Assembly: GCA_949752745.1 (NCBI GenBank)
Contig: OX457024.1
Span: 53,012,510-53,076,509 of the forward strand
Length of the DNA stretch: 64,000 bases
Reading direction: 5' to 3'
Origin: Protula sp. h YS-2021
Taxonomy: Eukaryota > Annelida > Polychaeta > Sabellida > Serpulidae
Below the pieces are notes generated by a model. It was not told the DNA's origin, made no database searches, and worked only from the letters and a program-made list of their open reading frames with translations. Both the position numbers and the translations under genes were made by a program. Below are positions 22,600-33,939 of the stretch, piece by piece; positions within the stretch are counted from its first letter, which is position 1; each line of letters opens with the position of its first letter.

Positions 22600-22938
22600 T
22601 GTTAGGGTATGCAAAAAATGACTTTCTGAGCATACTTGTGTTGTTGTCGCGCCTTGCGTAGTATGTATAGTGTCTCATATACTTAAACGTGTATTTGATG
22701 CACCACTCTGTTTATTGTAATATGAGATACGTACGCTTTGTAAGAATACCTTTGTGTGTTGTTAATGACGAATAAGCTTTTTGCGCGAGTAAATTCGGCG
22801 GAAAACTGTTGATGTGCCGCATTCAGTACGAAGCGCGATAGGACGGCGACGATCAGTTTAGGATTTGAAGGATCTTGGTGTAGTGAACACGATGGTATTA
22901 GTTTCGAGTTTGTTTGAAATATTAATTTGTAGATTTCA
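22600..22938 (+). repeat. right LTR of the gypsy element
   Basis: Starts TGTTAGGGTATGC after a purine tract (AGAGCGGGAG) and ends TAGATTTCA. Similar to 18903-19270 throughout with substitutions and a 25-30 bp deletion. The divergence between LTRs argues that the insertion is not recent. Confidence 0.85.
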
Positions 22939-22959
22939 AGCAGGGAGGATGTTAAAATT

Positions 22960-23610
22960 TTTTCTGGTAGCCAAAGGTTACAGTTTTCTTTGGATTGTCT
23001 TCAAATTTTGCATTAATGTTCAACAGCCTATCCTCTCCTGAAAAGTTACTTTTTTGGAACCCAAAATATAAAGAGGATGGGGTTCCACCAATTTCGAACG
23101 CCGCTCGTAACAAACATAGCAAAAAAGCTAATCCAATTTTGATTGGATTTCTTTCAAATTTAGAACGATTGTTCCCAAGATAGTTCTCTCTTGAAAAAGT
23201 GTTTGTTGATCAGCCAAACATTGGCTAAATGGGGGAAGAATGTTTTAAAATTTTCTGGTAGCCAAAGGCTTGGATTGTCTTCAAATGTTACCTAAATGTT
23301 CAACAGCCTGTTCTCCAAAATTGCAATGTAGGCATTTTTCGGTGGCCATTTTTCAATTTGGATCGTATTGCCTTCAAAATTTTGCACAAATGCTCACTAG
23401 GCGGGGTCTCTTTTGAAAGTCTTTTAGTCGATCTGCCAGAAATAGGCTAAAAATGGCTAAATTTAAAAAAAAAGATTAGTAGGCAATTTTCAAAATGTCT
23501 CTTTTTCGCAATTTTGATTGGCTTCCTTCAAAATTTTGTACGAATGTTCTCCAGGTGTTTCTTTTTCGAAAAATTACTTTTTGGCGATTCTTTAAAAATT
23601 GGACAATTCA
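22960..23610. repeat. degenerate tandem tract of the GAATGTTC/GGCTAAAATGG family
   Basis: At least four loosely repeated units contain TTTTCTGGTAGCCAAAGG, TTGGATTGTCTTCAAAT, ATGTTCAACAGCCT, and GCCTTCAAAATTTTG-AC-AATG-TC. Related single units lie at 6.1, 7.3 and 32.8 kb. Non-coding. Confidence 0.55.
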
Positions 23611-24448
23611 TGACATTTTAAATCTTTTTATTTTGCAAAATGCGTTGCCGCTGCAGCTGATTAAATTTACTTGAAATAAATATTACTTTTCATGTGATCT
23701 TTTCTTTAAAACATTTTTGGCACCTCCAAAAATTGACCTCGTGCGGCCGTTTGAATGTTTTAGGGGTCAAGTTTTTCAACACAGTTCTTCTGCGCGTAAT
23801 TTCATCAGACTGCTTTCCTTTTCTAAACCTTAGCCCAACGTCAGGACTTTTTTTTGAAATGTACTTTCTGAGATCCTCCAGAAAATAGTCAAATGCCGAA
23901 CTTTGAAAAATGTGGTTTTTGAAATATGACTATAAGCCTGTTGATACTTGATTCACTAGATCCCGGGCAGTCACAGTGTCCCTGGACATTCTTGTTTAAT
24001 TCATATTTTCAAAAATCTGAAAATGATTTTTGGTATCAAAATATCGGTCTATAATTATATCTAAAGCTCAGAAGCAAACATCTATAAATTACAAAATGAC
24101 TAGTGCCCTGTATAAAGTCTTTCTGTTATTTTTACTGCACAAAATAGAAGCAATGCTTAAGGTCAAAACTTGTGTTGTTATTATTGATATCACGTTTTTC
24201 ACCTCCAGAATTCAATAGATATTTCGTTAACTTTTATATGAACGTGTCCCTCCCTTAACATTTTGAAATGTATAAATTGATTTTTATCTGGAAAGTAAAT
24301 TTTTGTCATCTAAAATTAAAATATTGATAGCAAAATATATTGATAGCAAGATCTATATTGATTTATTGATATATTTAATTATATTTTCTTATCAAAAATT
24401 AAATGTTAAAATGGCTTTCCATAAACATGTATATGTTTGAGTATTCAG

Positions 24449-24592
24449 GAAATGAATGTTATGATGCAGATGCTGATGAGTGCAAGCAGCCGGGTATTTG
24501 TGGCTCAGGCTCTTGCATCAATAAGATGGGCGGCTTTGATTGCGGCTGCCCGGCTGGCATGATCTTCGATAGTCTCAGTATGATCTGCATTA
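24449..24592 (+). CDS. FBN-like: fibrillin exon: penultimate EGF module
   Basis: Phase 1 to phase 1, 144 bases. Joined to the previous exon it reads CIGNECYDADADECKQPGIC, then GSGSCINKMGGFDCGCPAG and a final Cys (MICI). It is the counterpart of the vertebrate module with C-G-x-x-S-C-x-N-x-x-G. The calcium motif is present as DADADEC, but an extra NEC stands a few residues ahead of it, giving a cysteine that breaks the six-cysteine pattern. Acceptor GTATTCAG ends at 24448 and donor GTAAGT begins at 24593. The extra Cys could pair between modules or with another chain. Confidence 0.88.
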
Positions 24593-26081
24593 GTAAGTGG
24601 CAACAATCAGGGCTTAATGTTATGTTTACAACATCGTATTTTAATGGGAACTACCCAAATTACATTTTGTTGTAGTAGTGCGTGGACCTAAGACATTTTG
24701 TCTACGAGATCTCACAAAACTCTCCGTAGGCTTTTAAAATTTCCTATAATGAGGCTATGAAACAACCTTTCTAGAATGGGAACCTGTTTCCAAAAGGGGA
24801 AACACTAAACCCCAAAAAATAATATTTTAAAAATAATTTCTTATGAAACAAAGGCAAAAAGAAAAGAAGACTCACAACTTCAGATTAAGTACTACATGTG
24901 TGCCAAATTTGGGAGTTCTAGGGGTAGTATGGTCAGAAGGGTAGTAAAAAGAAAATGTTGGATCATTAAAGAGAAAAAATAGGTCCGAAACATTGGCCTC
25001 GTACAACTTCAATATACACCCTTCGACTTGCCAAATGTTTATTACTTCTGGTTTTAGTTAGCGAGACCCTCCATTTTATTAGGTAAAAGTGTTGACAGAC
25101 TGCCCAGGATCCCGAAGGGTTAGATCTGTCCTACGAAATCCAAGTACTCCGATGAACCACTAGCCTGATAGTTTACAACTCAAGATTTTTCTGCTTCGTA
25201 AAAGTTAACGCTCGCTTATCTCCACCTTTATACGGGATTTCTCTCATTTGCGGTATCCACACATAAATTGTGAACTGAACTTTTCTACAAGTAGAGGCGT
25301 ATCATGCCAACAAACATGTCAAAAAATTGCTTTAGAAGTCGTATCGGAAACATCTGATTGTATAAAACTGATTGACATACGATTACTCATCATTCTTTTT
25401 ATGCACGGAACATACACGATGTATTTTTCAGGATAGAAGGTGCTTATTTAGTCTTTGGATACATTTATACTCTTTTGTATCGGTTTTTTATGCTGCGACG
25501 GAAGTATTGATGGTGTTTTGAATGTAGAGCTAAAATGACACCAGGAATCGTTGTGTTGGCCTCGAGTAAGCAAACTCAGTCTTTGCCACTGTAACATTTT
25601 TCTCGGTTCTTTTTCCACCGGTTAGCAGATTCACTCTTATCTGGAGATACTTGGAGCTAGGTCAATCTGACCGTCTGTCCGGGTTTTAGTGTCAGATTGA
25701 GTGTTGGAGAGGCACGGAGATGGCGCTGGTAAGTTCTCTCGTTGCTTTGCTTCCACACCGCTCCATGTAACTTCAGCGCCACTGGCTTGCCAAGGCTGCT
25801 GAGTCTTACCGGAACTTTAAGTGGCACTGGTTAGAGGCAACGATTTGATAGAGCAGAGCCAAGTGGCTCTACCCACTTCGGTAGCAGGGTAAGCATGAGA
25901 GGTAATCCCTTGTGGCTCCACCCACGTGGCACCACCCGAGTTGGTTATCCCTCTTTCCCATAACCCTCCTGAAGTCGTGCCTGCCCCAGCCTAGGACTAG
26001 TTAGATGAAAGGGTAGATTAGGTAATCCGACAGATGTTAGTTTTTTTGCATGATTACTCACCACAACTGTCTGTTTCAGAC

Positions 26082-26336
26082 ATGGCAGAAACAGACGTCA
26101 ATGCACAAGGCAGAGTGCGGCACCTCTTTTTCACAGGCAACCTCCACTCCCTGTGTGACAAGTGTAGAGCCGTAGAGAGGCTAACCCCTTGCAAGGAGCA
26201 AAACACTTGTGGGAAATGTGAGCACCTCATCCAAGTAGAGTGGAAAGCGATACAAAAGAAATCGCACAAAGAATCAGCGGACAAGGAGCTTCTTGAGGAA
26301 CGCAGGGGACAGAAGGCTGTTTCAGAGAGACGCCAC
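26082..26336 (+). pseudogene. DIRS gag N terminus with cysteine-rich motif
   Basis: From ATG 26082 (MAETDVNAQG) the frame carries LHSLCDKCRAVERLTPCKEQ and CGKCEH, a C-x2-C...C...C-x2-C arrangement that could bind zinc. The frame ends at 26336 in a basic stretch. A related motif (SLCDRCSIDRDILLCD) lies at 55.63 kb in the second DIRS-type element, which supports its assignment as the start of ORF1 (gag-like). A nucleic-acid-binding role is inferred from position and composition only. Confidence 0.55.
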
Positions 26337-26920
26337 TAACTTTATTCTCGCTTGATGCCCAATAAGTTGCTCCGTTGTCGGGGAAAAGCAGAAAAAGATT
26401 AAATTAAACCACACTGTATCCTCAAAAACGGCAGTAGAACTGGATACAGAAGACAGAAGTCCTGAGAGACACATGTTTATCCAATCATCACCCCACTACC
26501 AGGAGTGCAACACTCAAAAGTGAGGCTGTATCAGTTAAAAGCATTAGTCGCAACAGTTCCCCAGTGCTAATTTTAAAGGTGGGAGAATTAGACATTATCT
26601 AAGACCTGAAGCCACAAGCAGCCGCCTCGAGCGCTACCGGGAAATCAAGCCAGAGGGTTGCTATCGAACCCGAATGGGCGAAGGAACTAACTACTATGAA
26701 CTTTTCAATGACCTTCCCTCTGTGCTCTCATTACACTCAACGTCCCTTCGGTGACGGGGACATCCTCAAAACCTCAATCGAGTGAAACACAAGCCAGGGA
26801 TGAGGAATCAACAGGTATTCCCTCATCAGGCCACACTTCTGCCCTGCATCCTCGGGATACCGATATTCAGTCACGACAAGCTTCTATATCTGAGTTTCTC
26901 CCAGAGACAGGGATACTTTT

Positions 26921-28030
26921 TTGCCAATAGAAGAGGACCAGGACCCGATGAGGATAACGAGCCATCACATCCGGCTTCAGAGGGAGAGGAAGAAGATTCC
27001 GGGAAATAGTTTCAAGAAGGGGAGGTGGAGCAACACTGGAGAGATCCGGCACCGAGAGGCAGACGCCACATCGCATCCCATTTTCCATCCCACCACCCTA
27101 CCGTCCCAAGAGGCTCGGATACCCTCTGCTATAACAGAAACATCGCAAATAGTGTCTGAAGATATTCCATTCAAAGATGTGATGAAAGAAACCACACGTG
27201 TGGCAGTTGTAGAGGCACGCAACCTATACGCCGACAAGGGGGAGCCACCCATCCGCTTCACCTCACATAGCCAGTAGCTAGAGCAGAAGACATTTCTGGC
27301 TCTAGTCACGAGCGCTGGAGTTGCCAACGCAGTAGCAGCCAGACAGACCGAATTCCAGTATATGGATCTGGGAGAGGGCAAAGTCATGGCACGCCTCCAT
27401 CCCTCTAAACAACTGGGGACCAGAACAGCCACCTATAGGTCTGCTGATAACAGCATCTTCGTCGAAACCCACGAGCAAACCACAAAGAGAGCAGTGTGAA
27501 TACCCAAAGTGAAACCGGACTCGGCTATCCTCTTTGTGGAAAAGGACGCTAAAGCTTCAGAAGGATTAGCCCGTCAGGCATTAAATATCACCTCAATGTT
27601 GGGTTACAAACTAAAGGCATTGAAAGAGGCGATAGCCCAAAGGGGAATATCCGACCCTGTTGTGCTAAAACTGTTCGAAGGTATCTCAATAGCTAATCGG
27701 GATACAGCGAAAATAGCAGCTAACATCAATGATACAACTACGAAGAGAGGCATTTCTGTTACAATGCTGGTCCTCGGTCAAAGGGATCTGGTAATTAAGG
27801 CACTCCAGCATCCGCAGCCAGTCTGAATTATTCCCACCGCAACAGATCGAGAGAGTAATTGCAGAAAACATAACGTTATGCCAGGATTTGGCATCAATGT
27901 CGTGTCCAAGACGTCACTGTGGGATAGCTTCTGCCACCAGGGTCCGCCCAAAGAGGCATCACAGAGGGGATAGGTCTGCACCTCAGCCAAGCCACCACTT
28001 CCCATCAGTCAAGTGACAAAGACAACAGGA
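26921..28030 (+). pseudogene. DIRS gag-like core, several frames
   Basis: Successive frames read PFKDVMKETTRVAVVEARN, then FLALVTSAGVANAVAARQTE, EFQYMDLGEGKVMARLHPSK, and (27509-27826) LNITSMLGYKLKALKEAI with FEGISIANRDTAKIAANIND. The first three segments match, in order, the minus-strand frame at 56208-56573 (PFRDAIQDKAKLAVVEHG, SPSGVVANVLAIPCTEF, LHPSK), which identifies both as the same ORF1 family. Helical, with no enzymatic motif. Stops separate the pieces. Confidence 0.55.
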
Positions 28031-28199
28031 GGACAGTGCCACCAATCATCATGCCTTTTATCAGTACAGGCAGCAATTAAACGCGGCACCGCGTGGATGT
28101 GAATGCCCAAGCGATATCGTTATTTTACCTCGAGAAATAGAGGAGCCATTGAACTGCAAAGACTAGGCTAGGAGAAAGGCTAGGCTATTTTACAACATT

Positions 28200-29480
28200 T
28201 GGACACAAATGGGGGCGTCACTCAAGTAGGGAATTGGCTCCGGCAGGGCTGTTCCCTTCAAAAGGTACAACAAGAGCATTTTTTCAGTGGCGTATTCTTA
28301 GCCCCCAAGAGAACAGGGGATTGGAAACAAATCATAGTTTTATCCGACATGAACCAATATCTACGCACAGTCACCTTTTAAATGGACACCGCCCAATCAA
28401 ACAAAAAGGCAGTTGGGAGCGTCAATAAATCTATCAGACGCATACCCTGACATCCAAATAAATCAGAGGAGTCGCAAATACCTGTGCTTTCAAATAGGGC
28501 TGAAAAGATATTGGTTTTCTTGCACTTCTATTCGGGTTCTCCACAGTCCTGAAATCATGGGCCAGACTCCAGGATATGCCCGTGGCTCCTTCACTCCTTC
28601 TAGTAAGACAGGCGCTATTATGCAGGCCTAATAGCGAATTTAACAAAATCAGAACTTATGTTCAAACAGCAAATGACCTTTCTAGGAGAGCAGTGAAACT
28701 TGGAGTTAGCCAGAGCCTACCCCACGGAAGACAGGTGGGAGAAAATTGTTTCAGCCATCCAGAACATCTCCCCACATCGTCCCTTGAAGCTTACCTAAAT
28801 GGAGTCTATGCTGGGATTATTAGTAGCCACAGAGAAGACAGTCCATCTGGGCATGCTGCACTACAGAGAGTTTCACAGGGCAGTAAAAATAGCAGCAGCT
28901 CGGAGAAGGGGTCATCACAGACTAGTGATCATCCTCTCAAAAGCAATAAGGGACCTGCAGTGGTGCGTATCCCCAGAATATCTATCGCAAGTTCACCCAT
29001 TCATGCCCCCCAGCTCCCGTGTTATCGATCAAGACAAACACATTATCCTAAGAGTGGGGTTTCCACTTCAAAAAAGAAATTATAGAAAGGCACCTTGCCC
29101 CTCAGCCTAAAAACAATGCACATAAACTGGCTCGAACGAAAAATCGTGTGGTTAGCAATCAGACAACTTCTAGCCAATGTGAAAAAAAATCAGTAAATGT
29201 CTTGATGGACAATTCAACAGCGGTGGCTTACCTCCGCAAGCAAGAGGGCATTCGCTCGGCAGAATTAACTTCTGCTTCTGCTTAGCAAAAATCATGGGAT
29301 CTGGCTCTGCGCCGAGCACATAGTCTGCAGAGTAGGCACAATAATCCAAACGGAATGGTGGTTAAATCAGAGCTGCTTTTAGTGGGTAGTAGCTCGATCC
29401 CCGCGGGGTCCCCTATACCTTGATCTGTTTGCCAATTCCCTAACCCGCCTTCTGCCTAGGTGTGTCTCATCTGTCCAGAC
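28200..29480 (+). pseudogene. DIRS reverse transcriptase / RNase H
   Basis: FFSGVFLAPKRTGDWKQII and LSDMNQYL are the F-x-S-x-x-F-x-V-P-K-K-x-G-x-W-R-P-V-I block; then SDAYPDIQINQRSRKYLCFQ and GLKRYWF. After this the alignment jumps to LTKSELMF-type sequence, and I cannot see the Y-x-D-D box, so part of the palm seems deleted. ATEKTVHLGMLHYREF belongs to the RT/RNase H connection, and VLMDNSTAVAYLRKQEG (about 29199-29250) is the RNase H motif of DIRS elements. RGPLYLDLFANSLTRLLP closes the domain. Multiple stops show decay. Confidence 0.75.
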
Positions 29481-29799
29481 ACATACGCCTGGGGATGGAT
29501 GCTACCAAATGTCAGTCGTCCGAACAAGTGCTGTAGGTCTTTCCACCACAGGCCTTTCTGAACCAGGCACTCCTCAGAGCACTAGTGTTCCCATGGAGCA
29601 AACTCTAATAGCCCCATGGCACCCAAAGGCTCCTTGGTTCACTCTGCTAGCACGATACAAAGTAGTGAGATGCCTTCAGATTCCTTGCCATCCGAACCTC
29701 CTACACTAACCACACTGAGGCCACAGTCACCCAACTCCTCACCTCCTAGGCCTACGGGTGTGGTACCTGCCTTCCTAAAAGACTAAGGATTTTCATATA

Positions 29800-30730
29800 A
29801 AATGAACATGACTCAAACACACAAAGCATCCCCATTTAAGATCTATAGATTTCAGTGGAACAAGTTGATGGATTGGTGTAGGAAGCAAAAACTTGACCCA
29901 TTCAAAGCTTTCCCAAGATTCCAAATTAGGACCATCTTCCATAGAAGATTACATTCTAGAATCGCAGCTTCACTCAACCCAGTTTTGGGCCACGACCCAG
30001 GGGATGGCCCGTCAATTTTAAAATTTATAAAGCATTTCAAATTAGTGTCAACCCCAGCCAGGACACACGTGGCACAATGGGATCTGGAACTGGTTCTCAG
30101 GTTCTTAACGTTTAACGTCTTAACGTTCTTAACGTCGTTTTTTTTGGGCAAGACACGTAACCAAAAAGGGGCGGGGACATTTGAAGAAATCAAACTCTCA
30201 TACCTTCCTGCTCCCACACCACGTGAGGAGCCAACACCCCCGCTATACCCAGTGCGGGCTCTTAATAAGTATATGGAGTAAGCCAAAGATTACAGGGGCC
30301 AAGTCAAAAAGCTCTCATCATATCATTTAGATCCAGTGTAAACAGAAACAAACTGTTTCTAATTATATCAAAGGGTAATTATAGAATCATACTCCAAATT
30401 CTAAACAGACCCGGAATTCTTGTCCCATTACAAAAACAAAGCTCATCAAGTGAGAGAGGTACCTAATTCCTTGAACGCTTTACAAAATATCTCGTTATAC
30501 GACATTTTACGCACAGGATGCTGGTCATCTCTGAACACCTTTATAAAATTCTATCTGAAAAATTCATTCAAAATGAAAAAATGGGGCTCCATTCAACAGA
30601 CACCTTCATAGCAGCAGAAAAAGTCATTTCTAACCCAGATCCTCTGTCTGTTATACCAGAAATCACAGCCAAAATCAGAGAGGAGCCACATCCAACAAAC
30701 GGGGCCAAGGCAACAAGCAGTCCTTAAGAG
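29800..30730 (+). pseudogene. DIRS tyrosine recombinase
   Basis: The frame from 29802 starts with SPFKIYRFQWNKLMDWCRKQ, the SAM-like N-terminal domain, and runs to VSTPARTHVAQWDLELVLRF. The catalytic part is split: FFLGKTRNQK carries the first Arg, HQVREV (about 30445) carries the H-x-x-R pair and FIKFYLK (about 30582) the Tyr nucleophile. All four catalytic residues can therefore be matched, although stops near 30280-30420 separate them. The enzyme would integrate circular cDNA. It is the last gene of the element, as in other DIRS elements. Confidence 0.75.
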
Positions 30731-31299
30731 CCAAACTCAAAGGAGAAAAGCAATCCCATGACTTTAGGACTGTTATTTACCAAAGTGGCTCCGTACACTC
30801 GAGCCGTCCGTTGGCTTAAAGAGAAGTGGGCAGGGGCATTTTCCCCACTTCGCACATATTGTCGTAGAGTAGGTTTAGGTTCTTTTCTCACCATTTGAAT
30901 TTGCTAAAGTTGAGTGAGAAAAACCCTTCGATTTATTCCTTGAATTGATAATTTGATTGATCTAGTATATTAGTCAGTTCGTACGTGTGTTACCCGACAT
31001 CGGTAGGGCGTACCATCCGAGGAAGGTTGGAGAAAGTTTGTAGTAAGACTTTTGAGTATTTCAAATCATAGCATTATCAGCAGTCTTATGTCTGGCAATG
31101 TCTACGGTTATTTTATGCACACTAAGATGTTTCTCACCAAGGCAGCTCATCTGTTTGGAAAAATGGGGGGAGGGGTGAAAGAAAACCAAGTAAGGAATGG
31201 ATAGAGCCATCGCAAGAAGTGGCTCCTTCCACATGGCTGAACCCATCTGCCACTTAGTCCACTATGGGTAGAGCCACTCCAGAGGAATAGCTCCACCCA

Positions 31300-32680
31300 T
31301 GCGGTCAAAACCACAGGGCTGTTTCATGGCTGCTATTGAGCCAATCTGGTCATGGCTCCACCTATATGGATTGTTAACTATAGTTCTTTCAGTGTATGTT
31401 ATTCTAAGATTAAGTATATATGTTATTGTAGTCAGAATTTGGTTAATTCTGGAGACTCATTAAAAACCACAAAGGTACTTTGATGTCTTTTATTTCACGC
31501 ATACAATACATATATCAGTTAGACTGTAGTTCGCATTGAAAGAACTTTTCTACGCGAGGCGTGCCAGGCGGACTTTTACCCGAACGCCAGTTTCTAGTCC
31601 TGTATAAGGGTGGAGGTAAGCGAACGTTAGCTTTTAAGAAGGGAAAGTATCATTTTTCTTTCGTAAAACGCGTTTTTACGAGAAAAAGCGTAGTTTGTTA
31701 TCTGCCCTTAGCCACACTTCGAAACTTACTTAGATGTAGGGTACTGAGATAATTTGGCCTGCGAGGCACTGAAATTTGGTGAATCACGAAAATTTTCAAG
31801 ACTCGATGCAGGCTCACGTGAGGTTAAAAAATTTTGTGCTTATGAAAGAAAATGATGATGAACAAAGTTTTTGTGGATGAGAAATTGGTCAAGTCTGAGA
31901 TGTTGCCAAATTGCCAAAATTGTGGATTTCAAGAACAAAGACAACAGTTCTTGTGCTGTAACAAATTGCAAGAAATTTAAACAGAATAAAAAGTGTGAGT
32001 CCTTTTACGTGAAAAAGTCTAATAATAAATCCCCAAACCTCCCAAAATATTTTTAAGACATAATTTGTCCATATTAATGCAAAGTTTAGTTGTGGTTCTT
32101 CAAATTGAGGAGGAAGATACTGATGGGTTCGAATAAATTAGCAAAATCGCTAACCAACTCAGGGTGGGACAGACGAATGGACGGACAGTCCACGCTCTGT
32201 ATCTACGCTTTTTGTTCAGTTTGTCATACAAGGCACTTGTCTTTCAGACCTTTCTGTTCAAGCCTTTTTTTTTTGCTGAAGTCTTTCTAACTCGAATTTT
32301 CTCCACAGAGGCAGGTTGCTAACAGTTAATATCGAAATTATCGTCTTTACCTATAGCATTTATTTAGCGCAATAACGCAGTTTAACAATCAGATGTTACT
32401 GCATTTGGTCAAGGGGCCAAATAGAAAGCAAGTCTAAAAATTTAAATATAAATTATTGTTCTCTTTTTGTATAATTATCTTGGTTTTGTTGACTATATAA
32501 GGGGAAAAGATTGAGAAAACGAATGACCTTTAAAACGGTTACCGACTGAAACTGTCGGCGCTCAAAACCGACACATAGATTATTTTGATTAGTTGATTAA
32601 ACATGAGTAAAGAAGTTTCACTTGTGGCCAAGGATCCTTTTACTGCCATTATGTCTCCACGACCAAGGGGAAAATGTAAT
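31300..32680. other. unrecognised intronic sequence
   Basis: I see no conserved frame, terminal repeat or RNA gene here. Lys-rich frames near 31870-32056 follow A-rich sequence and are not convincing. Confidence 0.35.
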
Positions 32681-32687
32681 GTTTGTA

Positions 32688-32689
<2 letters not shown>

Positions 32690-32776
<87 letters not shown>

Positions 32777-32798
32777 CTTTCTCTCTCTCTCTCTCTCT
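32690..32798. repeat. (TC)n microsatellite
   Basis: A pure TC run of about 72 bp followed by TTTC interruptions and a second TC run. It generates artificial Ser-Leu and Arg-Glu frames on both strands. Confidence 0.97.
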
Positions 32799-32817
32799 GC
32801 GTGTTGCGTTTTAGCAA

Positions 32818-32960
32818 TTTTTCAAAATGCTACTCTTCCTACCTTTCTGGTCCGAAGGTTTTGAAATTTGGTAGGAGCATTCCCTGAATAATGCTCCACA
32901 CAGTTTGTATTTTATTTGTGATTGGGCAAAAACTGGTCAAAGTGCTAACGAAATCTAAGA
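32818..32960. repeat. copy of the TTCAAAATGCTA dispersed repeat
   Basis: TTCAAAATGCTACTCTTCC, GTTTTGAAATTTGGTAGGAG, CATTCCCTGAATAATG and GATTGGGCAAAAACTGGTCA correspond to the units at 6.1, 7.3 and 23 kb. Diverged and non-coding. Confidence 0.5.
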
Positions 32961-33121
32961 AAACACAAAAAATAATGCTTCCCCCACAAATCGGTTCTGT
33001 TTGCATTGTAATATGACAGGAATGTCCTCATCAAATTCCATCATCAGGCCTGTATTTGGTTTATTTTGTTTGACGAATTGCCGAAATATTGGCCAAAAAC
33101 GGTCAAAATCACAACGTTGTC

Positions 33122-33690
33122 CTACCTACGGAAGATCAGAGTCGCCATGTTTGTTCTTTAGACTTAAGACCGAGTTAGAACTCTATACTTTAGACTTACG
33201 TAACTTAGTACTTTAGACTTACGTGAGATTTTGTTGTTTCACTGGCGAACTGGCATCCGAAATGTTTCTGCGCATCATGTGTATAATTTTTGAATGCTAA
33301 ACAAACACTACCAAAACAAAATGGCAACTGTAGCAGGTGAATAAATCTTTTGAACAGCGTATGACCTAATGGAATTAAGTTGCCTTTAGAAAAATGTATA
33401 TAATTTAGAAATATATTATTCGTGCAGTTGGGATTGTGTAACTAAATTCCATTAAGTATTACATTGTTGAAACAGTTTGCCTCACCTGCCGCAGTAGTCA
33501 GTTTGTTTTGGTCGAGTTCGTTTTCGACTTCAAAAATGATGCGCAAAAAATTGTACGTCAGTTTGTCAATGAAAGAACAAAAGCACGTAATTCTAAAGTA
33601 CTGAGTTATAAATCGGTACTTAAGTCCCGTTAAGTCCAACGAAAAAATGTGGCGGCTCTGGACTTCCGTACCTAACTGAGTCTTCTTCAC
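33122..33690. repeat. long imperfect palindrome, about 570 bp
   Basis: The arm 33122-33380 pairs with 33440-33690 in inverted orientation. Matching landmarks from outside in are ACGGAAGATCAGAGTCGCCA with its complement near 33650-33670, TAACTCAGTACTTTAGA-type sequence with 33595-33612, TGCGCATCAT...TTTTTGAA with 33530-33548, CCAAAACAAA...GCAGGTGA with 33485-33515, and CTAATGGAATTAAG with 33446-33459. The loop is about 60 bp. It ends about 250 bp before the fibrillin exon at 33940. No open frame is recognised. Confidence 0.75.
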
Positions 33691-33939
33691 CAATGATAAT
33701 GCCAGGAAGTCAAATTGGTGAATTTAATGCAATTAATACATGCACTAAATAATCATTTAAAAAGTTAAGTTTTATGGTGTTTGGGGATTTCCTACGAGCA
33801 CGGCAAAAATCTAGGGGCATTTCCTCCGTTACTCTGAGGGCAATTTTTACATTAAATATATCGTTAAAATTGGGGAAAATCTTGTAATTTATGTCAAAAC
33901 ATACTGATGATTAAGTGAACTGTAAAAAACTTTTGGCAG

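Larger units (their letters stand above)
18903..22938 (+). mobile_element. Ty3/gypsy LTR retrotransposon with integrase before RT (Gmr1-like)
   Basis: Two similar LTRs bound a pol region read on the plus strand in the order protease, integrase, RT, RNase H. Most Ty3/gypsy elements have integrase last. The integrase-first order with a gypsy-type RT is that of the Gmr1 group. Gag is absent: only about 380 bp separate the left LTR from the protease. All pol domains carry stops or frameshifts, so the copy is dead. I did not find a convincing target-site duplication. Confidence 0.8.
18581..24448 (+). other. fibrillin intron, phase 1, host of an LTR retrotransposon
   Basis: Donor GTTAGT at 18581, acceptor GAGTATTCAG ending at 24448. 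It holds the gypsy element at 18903-22938 and a repeat tract at 22960-23610. 23610-24440 is AT-rich without a recognised gene; it contains one copy of the GTCCCTGGACATTCTTGTTT motif (23977-23999). Confidence 0.75.
25862..31278 (+). mobile_element. DIRS-type tyrosine-recombinase retrotransposon, degraded
   Basis: A plus-strand gag, an RT/RNase H with DIRS-type blocks and a tyrosine recombinase follow one another. The ends carry inverted copies of AGTGGCTCTACCCA (25862-25875) and TGGGTAGAGCCACT (31265-31278), with extra GGCTCCACCCA motifs near both. DIRS elements use a tyrosine recombinase instead of an integrase and have inverted or split repeats rather than ordinary LTRs, which fits. The exact boundaries are uncertain. 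All frames are interrupted. Confidence 0.75.
24593..33939 (+). other. fibrillin intron, phase 1, host of a DIRS element
   Basis: Donor GTAAGT at 24593, acceptor TTTTGGCAG ending at 33939. 24600-25850 has no gene that I recognise. A DIRS-type retroelement covers about 25.86-31.28 kb. 31300-32680 is unrecognised. A TC microsatellite and a repeat copy lie at 32.69-32.96 kb, and a long imperfect palindrome at 33.12-33.69 kb. Confidence 0.75.

Noticed and set aside
32539..32887. Ser-Leu and Arg-Glu rich frames on both strands
   Set aside because: They read through the (TC)n repeat and have no support outside it.
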